64,000 nt of DNA from Ophiura sarsii (GCA_035610835.1 CM069457.1:18322149-18386148), one strand, 5' to 3'; counted from the first letter of the stretch, positions 10,326 through 21,179 are shown. The notes: a model not told the origin generated them from the letters alone. Translations and numbers: made by a program.

Positions 10326-11974
10326 GGCAGTGTCAACCCGGCACTTATTTCAAAAATTGAATTTCATATTTCTCTATTATTTAATACTTTTATATGTATT
10401 CTATCATTACCATCATAAGTTACTAATCGGAAGCTATTATTTCCCGTTCTTTTGGGTGATTTTAATTGTTGTTTTGGTAAGTTTGAGTCAGGAAAAGGCG
10501 CATAGTTATTTGGCGGGAATTTAAGCGGAGTTCCGCGCTTTTCAAATGCTGCGACAGCTGTTCGATCATTGCGTCGCGCGCTGAAACTTCCCGCGCGTAA
10601 TACTAGACGCGCCGCTTAATATCCGCGACGTAGACGCGAAAAACAAAAGAGCGCAAAACAATGTCTAAAATGTAAACAAAGGCCAATCTTACGATCATTT
10701 AAATTTCAGTTTTCTTCCAATTTCTTCACATTGTGACAATATAAATTGAATCTGATAGTTTATTATGATTGTTCATAATAGTATACTCGCTTTTTAGGTC
10801 ACACGCCCGTGTGTTCCGTGAACATTTAGCTTTAAATGGTGGAAAATGTCAATATTTTTACTAAATCGATGTTTTCTAGAAGTTCAAATTTGAAGGAATT
10901 TTACGAATTTTCAGACAACATAACTAAAAAAATATATCAAACTATCAGGTAAGCTTTTACTACCATTGTGTAGAGGACTTTCAGCGCTAGGAGGCAATTT
11001 TTTATTTTTTCGATTATGGATTTTAAACTCGAGATATGCATCCATTTCTAGCGAAATGTACGCAAATAAAAACGACTTTTACACTTTTCCGATGTTTTTA
11101 GCAATATTTCCAAATCCAAAGTATTTTAAGTAACATTTTTTAAGAAAAAATGTCTCAAGAAATTTCTGTGACAGAATTGTGACATTATGAAAGATATGGG
11201 AAAATTAAAAATTATACATAATTTTTTTTCCAAAAAGATTTGAAATGGGTTGCCGAATTCAGCAGTCAAGATACATAGAAAATGGTCAAAATACCCCAAA
11301 TTTAAGAGTTGTCTGACTATGAAGGAGAAGAGTCTCCAAATAACTTTTTGATTCATATGAAAGGTTAGGCATGTATTAACAACTGGTGTGAGTTTAAAGT
11401 TGGAGATTATATGTTGCCAGAGTCAAAGGTCACAAAGAATGTCAGTGTTTTTCAATATTTTCTGTTGGATACTATTGGATATTCCATTGGTCCTTCCGTC
11501 GCGTCCTTCCGTCACAAAATGTTAATCTACTTAAAGCATTGTATATATATTACCGATTAAGTTTTTGGGATATGAAAAAGTGCATTGTGTAGCTAACACT
11601 CTAGTGATTATATAGTGTACCAAAATTAAAACTTTTACTCATAAAATTCACAGAGTTTTCATAAAAACCATGTCACGTGTGAAACCCATGTCCATTTTCC
11701 GTCCTTCCGTCGCAGACCTACTTAAATATGCGTATTTCAGGAACGAAAAATATTGGTGAAAATTGAAGGTACTTGCTCATAGACATAATTTGTGGTATTT
11801 GTTTGATTCTGTTATTAGCAGTGTTTGTGATATTCATGTGTGAATGTTGGAAAAGTGAGTTCAACCGTCCTTCCGTCACGGTGGAATTGCCCACATATCA
11901 CACTCATTTGAAACATATCTAATCATGTTATAAGGGGTGCCAACAAATCAGACTTTGTTAGGCAAATTTTTTTT
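10326..11974. other. Foreign sequence inside the MITE, no gene
   Basis: Holds a CG-rich patch (about 10500-10640, many GCGC and CGCG words), three copies of CGTCCTTCCGTC (near 11497, 11700 and 11866) and a roughly 64-bp segment (11143-11206) that is the exact inverse of part of the fold-back element (about 10130-10195). No reading frame or terminal repeat explains it. Confidence 0.5.
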
Positions 11975-12155
11975 TGTTATGTTGTCCTCGACCGCCCGCT
12001 CGTAAGTTTTAGGGTCGCTCAGATTCTTCTTTTTTTTTCACTTTTTTTTTCAGATTTTTTTTTTTTCCAGGTCTTTTTCAGATTTTTTTTTTAAAACTGT
12101 TTAAATGGCATTGAATATTAAATTAAGTGTTTATAACATATATGTGCGACTCTTA
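11975..12155 (+). repeat. Duplicated MITE segment, empty-site copy
   Basis: Direct copy of 9363-10325 without the TTAA element: here CTGTTTAAATGGCATTG runs uninterrupted with a single TTAA. Confidence 0.85.
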
Positions 12156-12261
12156 GAGTGATTTCAACTTCTTGTTAGCAGAACTTTGAGCTTCCGCTGG
12201 TAAAAGAAAAAAAATTAAAAAATATAAATTTAAAATAATCCGCCCGCTTTTTTTGGCCTTA

Positions 12262-13140
12262 TTGTGGTCATTGGCTACGCCCATTTTTTTAAATAATGAA
12301 TACATTATGTAAACATGTCGAGTTTAGTATCAAATTAAAGCTTACAATCTATACATGATACTCTGTGACTAACTAATACCAATGATGTATGTAACATGAG
12401 ACACGCCCCTTTTAAGGGTGTTTAAATATGATTAATATAAAAACCTGCAATAACTGTTAGTGTTATTAAATTAATAAGATATGTAGTATAGGAATTCATA
12501 CATGTCTGTATTATACAAGGTCACAGACAGACCAAACCACGCCCATATCTAGTGTATCGCTCTCATTTATCATCAACAAATTGAGCAGCCATATACAATC
12601 AAAATCACGCAGCAAAAACCTGCAAAATAGACTGAAAAGATCTCTTTAACCCCCTGGAGTCTACACCTGTCTATCTTACAGTGGTTATGATTGGTTTATT
12701 GCAAGATGTACTCATATGAATAGCCAATTCAAATGCAGCTTGTAAAATGTTTCACTCCCATCTTTATCAGGGATACAATTATTCTAACAATGTCTCTCAT
12801 TGGTGCAATAAATGATGTATCCATCTTTCTGACCAATCGGCTGGTAGTTCTCAGGAGGTTAAAGGTCACATCCCTGGGTCACATAATGCACTGTAGTAAT
12901 ATATAGTATGCCTATTCCTAAAATCAGGATTATATTCTAACTTTAATCATTGGTGGCAATAAATACCTTTCCTGACTACCTTTGACTATGATTATGCCAC
13001 ATGGTTCTAAATTGTCGTCGGAAAGGAATACAATCCGTTTACCGGTGTACAATCTTCAATGAGTGGCGCCTCCTCCTTAAAAAACGGTGTCGCCCGTGTG
13101 AGTATGACTGTATATGACACGACAGATTCCAACAGAGCCT
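12262..13140. other. Intergenic, downstream of the fucosyltransferase gene
   Basis: No coding signal or clear repeat end is seen. The sequence is of ordinary composition and includes the 3' flank of the minus-strand gene that follows. Confidence 0.4.
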
Positions 13141-13151
13141 AAAACAATACT

Positions 13152-13157
13152 TTTATT
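13152..13157 (-). promoter_or_regulatory. Probable polyadenylation signal of the fucosyltransferase gene
   Basis: AATAAA on the minus strand, about 65 bp past the stop codon at 13221. Its position suits a short 3' UTR. Confidence 0.55.
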
Positions 13158-13220
13158 TTCTGAATATTATTCTTAATCAAAATCTGTATTAAAAAAATAG
13201 AGCAGCAAACGCCTTGTGTT

Positions 13221-14582
13221 CTACCATGATATCCAGTCTTGTATTGCTGACACTTTCCGAAAATCTGGCGCCTGAATTCTACATGAATTAAACCACCGGA
13301 AACTAGATACCGGTTTCTTTTCCAAAACACCTCCCTTCATCTGATCAATTAGTGGCAATGTTTCACAAAATAAATCAGGATTTATATTCACCGGAAAAAT
13401 CACTGATCCTTTGTGTCGCCATTCAAAGTATTTAGCATACAGATCTATTCGTTTGTCTAATAACTTGATGTAAGCGGCTAGATCTTGAAGTGACTCGAAG
13501 TCTCCAGCATATATGAATGAGTTTGGAGGTGCCAGTTTTTGGTAGTCTGCTTTAGATGCGCCGGACACTATAGGGACAACCCCGCGCATAAGCGCCGTAT
13601 CCCACATCTTTTCCGTGATGTATTCTTTGCATTCCGCGTTTTCCAAAGACAGATAGAACTTGTAAGAGCTCATTAGAAGTTGACATTGCTCTGATCGATA
13701 CGGTAAACAGGTGAGGTTTCCACACTCTCCGTAAGTATCAACGGAAATATACTTTTGTAATTCTCGGACGAACTCCATCCGAGGCCAAATTGTGTCACAG
13801 TGACTTGACATCCACGCCACTAATCGCGTTTTTGATTTATCCGCCCAGAAAGTATCATCCAAGGTTTCATTTTGATCGACAAGCCCAGGTTTATAATACC
13901 CATAAGCAGGTAATAGAGGTAATAGAATTTCAGAATCTGATAGATAGGACCAGACCCCGTGAACTGAAAGATTCCCGAATCCAAATTCTGGATGATGCCA
14001 TTGATAAAGTGGCGTGTGATGGCTGTACAACACCCATAGCTGGTCATTATCATGTGGCTGATGTTCCTGATGCGGTAACAATTTGTCTATGTGTTCCTCA
14101 AATGTTCGTGGATTCATGTTGAATACAATTGCATCTTTATCAGCCGCATGAGCTGTGTAATCAGAACTGAGAGTCAACTCAATCGAACAATTATAACGGC
14201 GACAATCAAATGTTCCGCTGTGATATGATTCGTTCTTGTACGTAAAGGGTTCTATAAATTTCCACACATTTCTGGATGAAGGGTTTTTTCCTCTCTTTAT
14301 GTCATGTACATCTCCTAGAATAAAAATTTTCTTTAGGCAACCAGCTTGGCCTTTGTCCTTTAGTTCATAGCGATTATGTCGCCAAGTTGCGCTGTGTACT
14401 TTTTGAGCGAGTTTGAGTTGGTCGGACATTACTGCATCTCTCCAAGCACCTACGGGTATATTCTTCTTCTTCTTCAAGGTGACTTGAACAATTGGTGTCG
14501 GATTAAAGACGTAACTGATTAGGATCAGCATCAGAGCTCCAACTAAACCGACGTACAAAAATAGTCTATTACATCGTCGTTC
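13221..14582 (-). CDS. GT10 alpha-1,3-fucosyltransferase-like, large 3' exon
   Basis: Encodes a Golgi type II enzyme that transfers fucose from GDP-fucose to N-acetylglucosamine of glycans. The exon codes about 453 residues. It starts with a short basic cytoplasmic tail (ERRCNR), then a membrane anchor of about 21 residues (LFLYVGLVGALMLILISYVF), a stem and the catalytic domain. The diagnostic GT10 motifs are VDTYGECGN and YKFYLSLENAECKEYITEKM followed by GVVPIVSG. Several N-x-S/T sites are present. The frame is open up to 14630, but the only in-frame upstream start is TTG, and ACTTTCAG at 14583-14590 looks like a splice acceptor. I therefore begin the exon at 14582 and expect the ATG in an upstream exon. 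The first in-frame ATG lies inside the membrane segment. The linkage made by this paralogue cannot be told from sequence. Confidence 0.88.
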   Translation of the reverse strand, partial: ERRCNRLFLYVGLVGALMLILISYVFNPTPIVQVTLKKKKNIPVGAWRDAVMSDQLKLAQKVHSATWRHNRYELKDKGQAGCLKKIFILGDVHDIKRGKNPSSRNVWKFIEPFTYKNESYHSGTFDCRRYNCSIELTLSSDYTAHAADKDAIVFNMNPRTFEEHIDKLLPHQEHQPHDNDQLWVLYSHHTPLYQWHHPEFGFGNLSVHGVWSYLSDSEILLPLLPAYGYYKPGLVDQNETLDDTFWADKSKTRLVAWMSSHCDTIWPRMEFVRELQKYISVDTYGECGNLTCLPYRSEQCQLLMSSYKFYLSLENAECKEYITEKMWDTALMRGVVPIVSGASKADYQKLAPPNSFIYAGDFESLQDLAAYIKLLDKRIDLYAKYFEWRHKGSVIFPVNINPDLFCETLPLIDQMKGGVLEKKPVSSFRWFNSCRIQAPDFRKVSAIQDWISW

Positions 14583-14624
14583 CTGAAAGTATAATTGGTA
14601 AATGCCGGTATTTGAAGAGGTATT

Positions 14625-14848
14625 TTGCAAAAGGGCCTACATCCACTTTGGCTCTTATTGAGAAAAAGTCAAAAAACTGTTTCTAAATATTCAAGTTGAG
14701 CAATTGAAAAACTGAATGGATTATGAAAGAGGTACACTACATACTAATTGAAATTGAAATAAATTTTAAATGTGCTAGTTTTAATTTTTTTTTAAATCAT
14801 GTTTACATTTTTTGAAAATTTGGATGTAGGCCCTTTTGCAACAAAACT
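14625..14848. mobile_element. Short inverted-repeat element 40 bp upstream of the fucosyltransferase exon
   Basis: TTGCAAAAGGGCCTACATCCA at the left is matched by its inverse TGGATGTAGGCCCTTTTGCAA at the right (one-base edge differences). It has no ORF. It lies in the intron just upstream of the acceptor of the GT10 exon. The TSD is unclear. Confidence 0.65.
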
Positions 14849-14916
14849 CCATCTGTTTGTACATAAAGAAAAAATACCACACACAAAAAATCATTTATTT
14901 TAATCATTTAAAATAA

Positions 14917-15196
14917 ATAAGTTTGATATTGAAATGTATAGGTCACAATCATATGTTTCAAGGAAATAAAGTCATTTTTTTCAAAAATACCTACATCTCA
15001 TTGTAAACAGCCATTGAAGTTGTTGTTTTGTTGCAAAAGGGCCTGTATCCAGATTTAATTCTGGATACAGGCCCTTTTGCAACAAAACAACAATTTCAAT
15101 GGCTGTTTACAATGAGATGTAGGTCTTTTTGAAAAAAATGACTTTGTTTCCTTGAAACATATGATTTTTCCCTATACATTTCTATATCAAACTCAT
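14917..15196. repeat. About 280-bp near-perfect palindrome
   Basis: Two arms of about 135 bp mirror each other around 15056/15057. The centre holds CCTGTATCCAG and CTGGATACAGG, and the arms contain TTGCAAAAGGGCC and its inverse. Another CCCTTTTGCAACAAA lies at about 15218. It shares the GCAAAAGGGCCT word with the 14625-14848 element, so both probably come from one family. Confidence 0.85.
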
Positions 15197-15239
15197 TTTT
15201 TGAAAAAATGCACCATAGCCCTTTTGCAACAAAGCTCTT

Positions 15240-15648
15240 CATTTAATGATTTTGGCGGTCATCTTGGACGCCATCTTGGAATTTTAGTCATGGTAGCTAA
15301 ACTCAATCACCAGAATTTAGTTACCAATGATCAGTAACATATTTTCAAGTGATAAATTTAACAATATTTCACAGTATTGGGTTGTTATTAATAGTATAGG
15401 TCCTTTTCTATAATGATTTAACCAATTTTGGCGGCCATCATGAACGCCATCTTGAATATCAGGCTTGGAGCCAGTTTTTATTTTTGGGAACGTCCTAATT
15501 ATATGTTTGGACCGTCTAAGGAACTTTAAAAAGTTGGATTGGGTTCGTCTTGGGGTGCAAAGGGAGTGGTGCCACCTTTCTTAACTAAACCCTCTTCTGT
15601 TTTAAATGTATTAAATATAACAAAAACTTGACGGGGAATTGATGTATC
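15240..15648. other. Intergenic, no gene seen
   Basis: Two loosely similar TTTTGGCGGYCATC segments (about 15250 and 15428) suggest an old duplication. Nothing else is recognised. Confidence 0.35.
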
Positions 15649-15652
15649 TTAA

Positions 15653-15890
15653 CACTTTCCACGCGGCTATTAGTTTACCATTACACAAAACAGTTTTTCA
15701 GAAACATGTCCCAACTTTCAAAGTCAATCTTCAGAATTACAGAACAAATACTAGGCATGTTTGTACTTATTTCAATGCATTTCTCATGGTGATTCCAAAA
15801 ATGGTAATGAAATTCAATAATGTCGACATTTTTGACACATTTTGTGACATTTTGGAATGTCGTCTGCAGACGCCTGCCGCGTGGAAAGTG
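15653..15890. mobile_element. TTAA MITE family, copy 1
   Basis: Ends CACTTTCCACGCGGC and GCCGCGTGGAAAGTG form perfect inverted repeats, flanked by TTAA at 15649-15652 and 15891-15894. It is 238 bp with no coding frame. Related copies lie at 36678-36912, 40052-40290 (inverted), about 49320-49516 and 62672-62887. All share CATGTTTGTACTTATT and TCTCATGGTGATTCC-like inner words. Confidence 0.88.
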
Positions 15891-15899
15891 TTAACAGAA

Positions 15900-17140
15900 T
15901 GTAAATTTTTAAAATTATAATTAAAAATAATATATTATTCAATTTTAATCAATTCAAACATTATTATTCATTGTTCATCTTATTTACTACTTAACATGTA
16001 GGCCTATATATACCATTTTAAAATAATTTTGACTTGTCAATAAAACATGACTCGGTATTGAAATGTGAATAGAATATGAAATAATTCACATTCTTTCTAT
16101 AGTTCTTAGACATTTTGGGGCATTGTTGGTCAAATACCACTATTTCTGCGATTGAAAGATTACAATATGGCATGAAATTGCTATAGAATGGTTTAAAACC
16201 TCGGTATTATGAATTACATCTTAATTATATTTTGAATGGTGTCTGTAAAGGTGTTTGCAATGACAAAATATCATGATTTATGTATTTTATCCACTGCTTT
16301 TTGTGTATATTAACCATTGGGTCATCATTGCCATAATTCTTTACTTCCCCTGTAACATGAAAAGCTGGCTAAATATCAAGATGGTTTATTATAAGTACTA
16401 ATTGATAATTATATGATAATTATAAGTAAATAAAATCATTAAAGAAAGCGGTATATATAGACAAATGTATGGGGCATCTGAATATCACAACCATGTTACC
16501 AGTTAACTAGCTTCATACCGTTTTATCGAATCAATGTGCAGTCGAAAATTTCGCTTGCTGTGTACACCATCGATATACTGCTATTTACACGTTAACCACG
16601 AAAACTGTATAAAACATGGGTTTCATGAGACATGTATCCTTTTTACATGTTAAATAATATGGAAATGTGTTTATTAAGAAATACTGCATAGTTTCCGTGT
16701 TGTCATTCACTGATTTCTGTGTATTCTAACCGTTGGAACATATAGGACCAGTTGCCCCAATGATGGGGTAACTGGTCCGTGCCAAGTAAAGTTTTCAGTT
16801 AGTGGTAATTGGTCTTTTCTTTAGATATTTTTTTTAAATTGATTATATGTTATATGTTAACAGTTACATGGGTGATATTTTCATAGCAACTCCATAAATA
16901 TTTACACGAGCTTTATTCTTTTATATCATGAAATATGCTTAACCGGACCAGTTGCCCCATCCTCCCCTACCATTTAAAAAATATTTTGACTTACAAAAAT
17001 GTATGAATGTAAATTTGTAAAATTATAATTGAATCAATTCAAACATTATATTCATTCTTCATTTCATTTACTACTTATCATACCATTTGCAAAATGATTT
17101 TGACTTAAAAATGTGTCCGTGAGTTCCTACGGTACTTATC
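15900..17140. other. Intergenic, no gene seen
   Basis: AT-rich. One hairpin stands out: GGACCAGTTGCCCCA with its near-inverse TGGGGTAACTGGTCC at 16744-16781; the word GGACCAGTTGCCCCA recurs near 16945. Confidence 0.4.
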
Positions 17141-17146
17141 AATGTA

Positions 17147-17720
17147 CAGTCATCAAAAAAGTAACTATACAGGTAATAAATTGACTTTTAACTCTAACAA
17201 TATATATCCTACGTAAAAATATTAAATCATAAAGTTGTTGAAAAATGTATCGTCTTTAATATGAGATATTGCACGCTAGGATCGGTTTAATATTGAAGAA
17301 CTGACAATCTAAAAATGTAGGGTAAAGTCACAATTTCATTCTCACATTTTACATTTCAACACGGGGAATGGGGTGGGTGGGGGTGCGTGTGTGTGGCGTA
17401 TTGATCCATCGGAACAATACGGCCGACTGTCCAACCTGCGTATGCATCCACCAATTGCACTACCGGTAATCAATAAGGTACTAGTACCTGTTAGATGGGT
17501 CCGCGTGTAGAAAATAAAAATGTGAAAATGAAAATCGGACCTCACCTTACATTTTGAAGTGTCACTTCCTCAATAATCATCCGATCCTAGCGTGCAATAT
17601 CTCATATTAAAGATGATGAATTTTTCAACAACTTTATCATTTAATATTTTTAGGTAGAAAATATATTTATAGAATTAGAAGCCCATTTATTACCTGTATA
17701 GTTACTTTTTTTGATGACTG
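17147..17720. mobile_element. TA-flanked Tc1-like element with long terminal inverted repeats, copy 1
   Basis: Starts CAGTCATCAAAAAAGTAACT and ends with the inverse; TA flanks at 17145-17146 and 17721-17722. The inverted arms are over 200 bp (for example GAGATATTGCACGCTAGGAT and its inverse near 17590). No transposase frame. A second, decayed copy is at 49897-50460. Confidence 0.8.
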
Positions 17721-17724
17721 TATA

Positions 17725-18539
17725 TGGTTTAACTTCGAGTCTATCCAGACGGCCACTTTAAAGCTACTTACAAGACTTATTGTGGTTATAATTTGTAAGT
17801 TAACTTTAAGTTCAGTAAACCACGAGCTCATCTACACGGGCGATAACTACGAGTTCATTCTCGAAAATTAGAACGACGACGTTAACTTTAAGTTAGCGAT
17901 GCCCGTCAGAACGCAGCTAATAATCGGGCTAATAATATATTAAAGATCGCCAAATGTGAATGTATCTATTATTTCCATGGATAGGCCAATGCCTCCTTTA
18001 TCATGGTTTAATACATGTACATTGTATATGACACTAAGATTGCACATCGGTAAGCCTGTTCAAAATTGTAGTCTCTTTCATCATGTTTGCCTATTTATTT
18101 ACTGACTGCATACTGTATGTTGAAAACTCTTACCTTCACAATGTCCCAAATCATTGTTTGTGGATTGCGGTAGAAAGCGTCTCAAACCTTTTTTGTAGTA
18201 TTAAAACGCAGAACTTATATACATGTATAGCTTGGTATAATTATTACATGTATTGTGTTCCAAGCATTATATACCAAGTTTGCGGTGCAGATATAGCATG
18301 TTAATTCATAAATGTGTTGTACCCGTCAAAGGGTGATTGTTCGATGATCTGGATGTGGTGGTTCGGGATAGGCGAGGACCTGTGAGATAACGAAATAGAA
18401 CACCAAGTCTTAAATCCTTGCTTTCCTCATCAGTAGCATCAGTATTTAGTCATCTTTATTACATAGTGACAAGTTCAAGTACTGAAATACATCTTCATTA
18501 AATAAGAATTGAAATCATAGTGGTTCGTTCCCAGGGGTT
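17725..18539. other. Intergenic, no gene seen
   Basis: No coding signal. GATAACGAAATAGAACACCAAG near 18387 recurs near 26717 together with TCATCAGTAGCATCAGTATT, so a dispersed repeat of at least 70 bp is present here. Confidence 0.4.
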
Positions 18540-20737
18540 CGTTGACATGACAAAGCGGGTGTATTTTGGCATGACTCCGCCAACCAATGTTTGGAATGAT
18601 CAAACCGGGGGTGCCCACTTATTGCATTACAGGCCCATATGAGCACATACAGGGTGTCCCCCAAAAGTATGCATCAATTTTACTCTGCCTGGTCAGTATT
18701 AAAACCATTTTAAACGATATTTGTACAGCATTCGCGGAGAAAAATATAGGGCATGTTGACCCCGGAAAAAAAAGAATACCATGCTTTTTAATATTAAAAT
18801 TTGGCAGTCAACATGTTGAGTGATATTTAAGGAACAGATTTGTAAATACAATTGACCTAAGAAAACGTTAATAAGGTGGTCTATATTCACCTGATGATTA
18901 TATAGGTCCGAGTCCAATGATACACGTTATCTCTATGGGACTCATTCTGAAACACGAGTTTTTGACCATTTCAGAATGAGTGCGAGAAGGCTTAGGTCCC
19001 CGTACTCTTTGCGGGTGTATTTTGGCATGACTTCGCCAACCAATGTTTGGAATGATCAAACCGGGGGTGCCCACTTGTTGCATTACAGGCCCATATGAGC
19101 ACATAAAAAGTATGCATCAATTTTACTCTGCCTGGTCAGTATTAAAACCATTTTAAACGATATTTGTACAGCATCCGCGGAGAAAAATAGGGCATGTTGA
19201 GTGTTGACCCCCGGAAAAAAAGAATACCATGCTTTTTAATATTTAAACTTGACAGTCAACATGTTGAGTGATATTTAAGGAACAGATTTGTAAATACAAT
19301 TGACCTATGAAAACGTTAATAAGGTGGTATATATTCACCTTGAAGATTATAGGTTCGAGTCCAATTATACACGTAATCATGGTAATCTCTATGGGACTCA
19401 TTCTGAAACACAGTTTTGACCATTTCAGAATGAGTCTTAGGTCCTTACTCTTTGCGGGTGTATTTTGGCATGACTCCGTCGACCAATGTGGACTGATTAA
19501 ACCGGGGGTGCCCACTTGTTGCTTTGCAGGCCCATATAAGCACATACAGGGTGTCCCAAAAAAGTATGCATCAATTTTACTCTACCTGGTCAGTATTAAA
19601 ACCATTTTAAACGATATTTTGACAAAATCTGCGGAGAAAAATAGGACATGTTGACCCCCGGAAAAATACATACAATGCTTTTCAATATTTAAATTTGGTA
19701 GTCAACATGTTTGAGTGATATATAAGGAACAGATTTGTAAATGCAATTGACCTCTGAAAACGTTTATAAGATGGTCTATATTCACCTTGAAGATTATACG
19801 TTCGAGTCAAATTATACACGTAATCTCTATGGGACTCATTCTGAAACACGAGTTTTTGACAATTTCAGAATGAGTGCGAGATTTGGTGGCGGGTGTATTT
19901 TGGCATGACTCCGCCAACCCATGTTTGGAATGATCAAACCGGGGGTGCCCACTTGTTGCATTACAGGCCAATATGAGCACATACAGGGTGTCCCAAAAAA
20001 GTATGCATCAATTTTACTCTGCCTGGTCAGTATTAAAACCATTTTAAACGATATTTGTACAGCATCCGCGGAGAAAAATAGGGCATGTTGACCCCCGGAA
20101 AAAAAGAATACCATGCTTTTTAATATTTAAATTTGGCAGTCAACATGTTGAGTGATATTTAAGGAACAGATTTGTAAATACAATTGACCTATGAAAACGT
20201 TAATAAGGTGGTCTATATTCACCTTGATGATTATAGGTTCGAGTCCAATGATACACGTAATCTCTATGGGACTCATTATGAAACACGAGTTTTTGACCAT
20301 TTCAGAATGAGTGCGAGATTTGGAGTCTTAGGTCCCCGTACTCTTTGCGGGTGTATTTTGGCATGACTCCGCCAACCAATGTTTGGAATGATCAAACCGG
20401 GGGTGCCCACTTGTTGCATTACAGGCCCATATGAGCACATACAGGGTGTCCCAAAAAAGTATGCATCAATTTTACTCTGCCTGGTCAGTATTAAAACCAT
20501 TTTTAACGATATTTGTACAGCATCCGCGGAGAAAAATAGGGCATGTTGAGTGTTGACCCCCGGAAAAAACAGAATACCATGCTTTTTAATATTAAAATTT
20601 GGCAGTCAACATGTTGAGTGATATTTAAGGAACAGATTTGTAAATACAATTGACCTATGAAAACGTTAATAAGGGTGGTCTATATTCACCTTGAAGATTA
20701 TAGGTTCGAGTCCAATTATACACGTAATCTCTATACC
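18540..20737 (+). repeat. Satellite-like tandem array, ~430-460-bp unit, about 5 copies
   Basis: GCGGGTGTATTTTGGCATGA starts units at about 18557, 19011, 19456, 19888 and 20347, so periods are 454, 445, 432 and 459. Each unit has CAGGGTGTCCC (missing in the second), ATTAAAACCATTTTAAACGA, GACCCCCGGAAAAA and an inverted pair CTCATTCTGAAA/TTTCAGAATGAG. Small frames in it are artefacts. The last unit breaks off at about 20737 against LINE sequence. Confidence 0.92.
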
Positions 20738-21127
20738 CTTATAATTATTTAAATCATTCTTAGCGCCTTTCTTATAAATTGGGACAATAATACCCTTGTT
20801 CCAATCAACAGGGGTGTTCTCAAGAACAAGCAATTTAGTAAACAGTTTAGTCAAAGCATTACAAACACTATCCCCTCCATTCTTAATGAGTTCATTCGTT
20901 ATTGAGTCAAGACCAGGAGACTTATTATTATTTTTGAGTTTGGAAACTACCTCCTTAACATCAATCATGGAATTATTATAAACTCTTTCTAATAATTTCA
21001 TGCATCAATTGAAGTAATTTGTATATCACTTAAAAGTTCAATAGGTCCAGGGCTTAACGCTGTTTTACCTTGTCTAATATTGGAAATACAACTCTTAACA
21101 TTAACATATTTACAATCATTTAGTGAC
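20738..21127 (-). pseudogene. LINE C fragment, reverse transcriptase fingers region
   Basis: Minus-strand frame LKNNNKSPGLDSITNEL, NTPVDWNKGIIVPIYKKG and NDLNNYKG, closely similar to the intact LINE A at 24.0 kb. It is cut on the 3' side by the satellite and on the 5' side by a hAT element with target duplication TTAGTGAC. It belongs with 21659-21848 and 24786-25860. Confidence 0.85.
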
Positions 21128-21179
21128 GCGATGGTGGTAGAGATCGCATATTTTTGGCGGCGAACCATCTAGCTTGCTG

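Larger units (their letters stand above)
9347..12258. mobile_element. TTA-flanked MITE (PIF/Harbinger-type TSD) with nested insertions
   Basis: Ends are GGCCAAAAT... and ...TTTTTTTGGCC, flanked by TTA at 9344-9346 and 12259-12261. A 3-bp TWA duplication is the PIF/Harbinger hallmark. The interior has CCGCCCGCTCG and runs of CAGATTTTTTT as in its relatives at 30107, 47491, 52127 and 63000. It has grown to 2.9 kb through a nested TTAA element (9510-10268) and about 1.65 kb of foreign sequence framed by a duplicated part of the MITE. Confidence 0.65.

Noticed and set aside
13790..14122. 110-codon plus-strand frame
   Set aside because: Antisense shadow of the fucosyltransferase exon.
14583..14630. 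Fucosyltransferase start at 14630 (TTG, MQNTSS...)
   Set aside because: TTG is not a normal start in animals and the segment ends in a splice acceptor; it is intron sequence.
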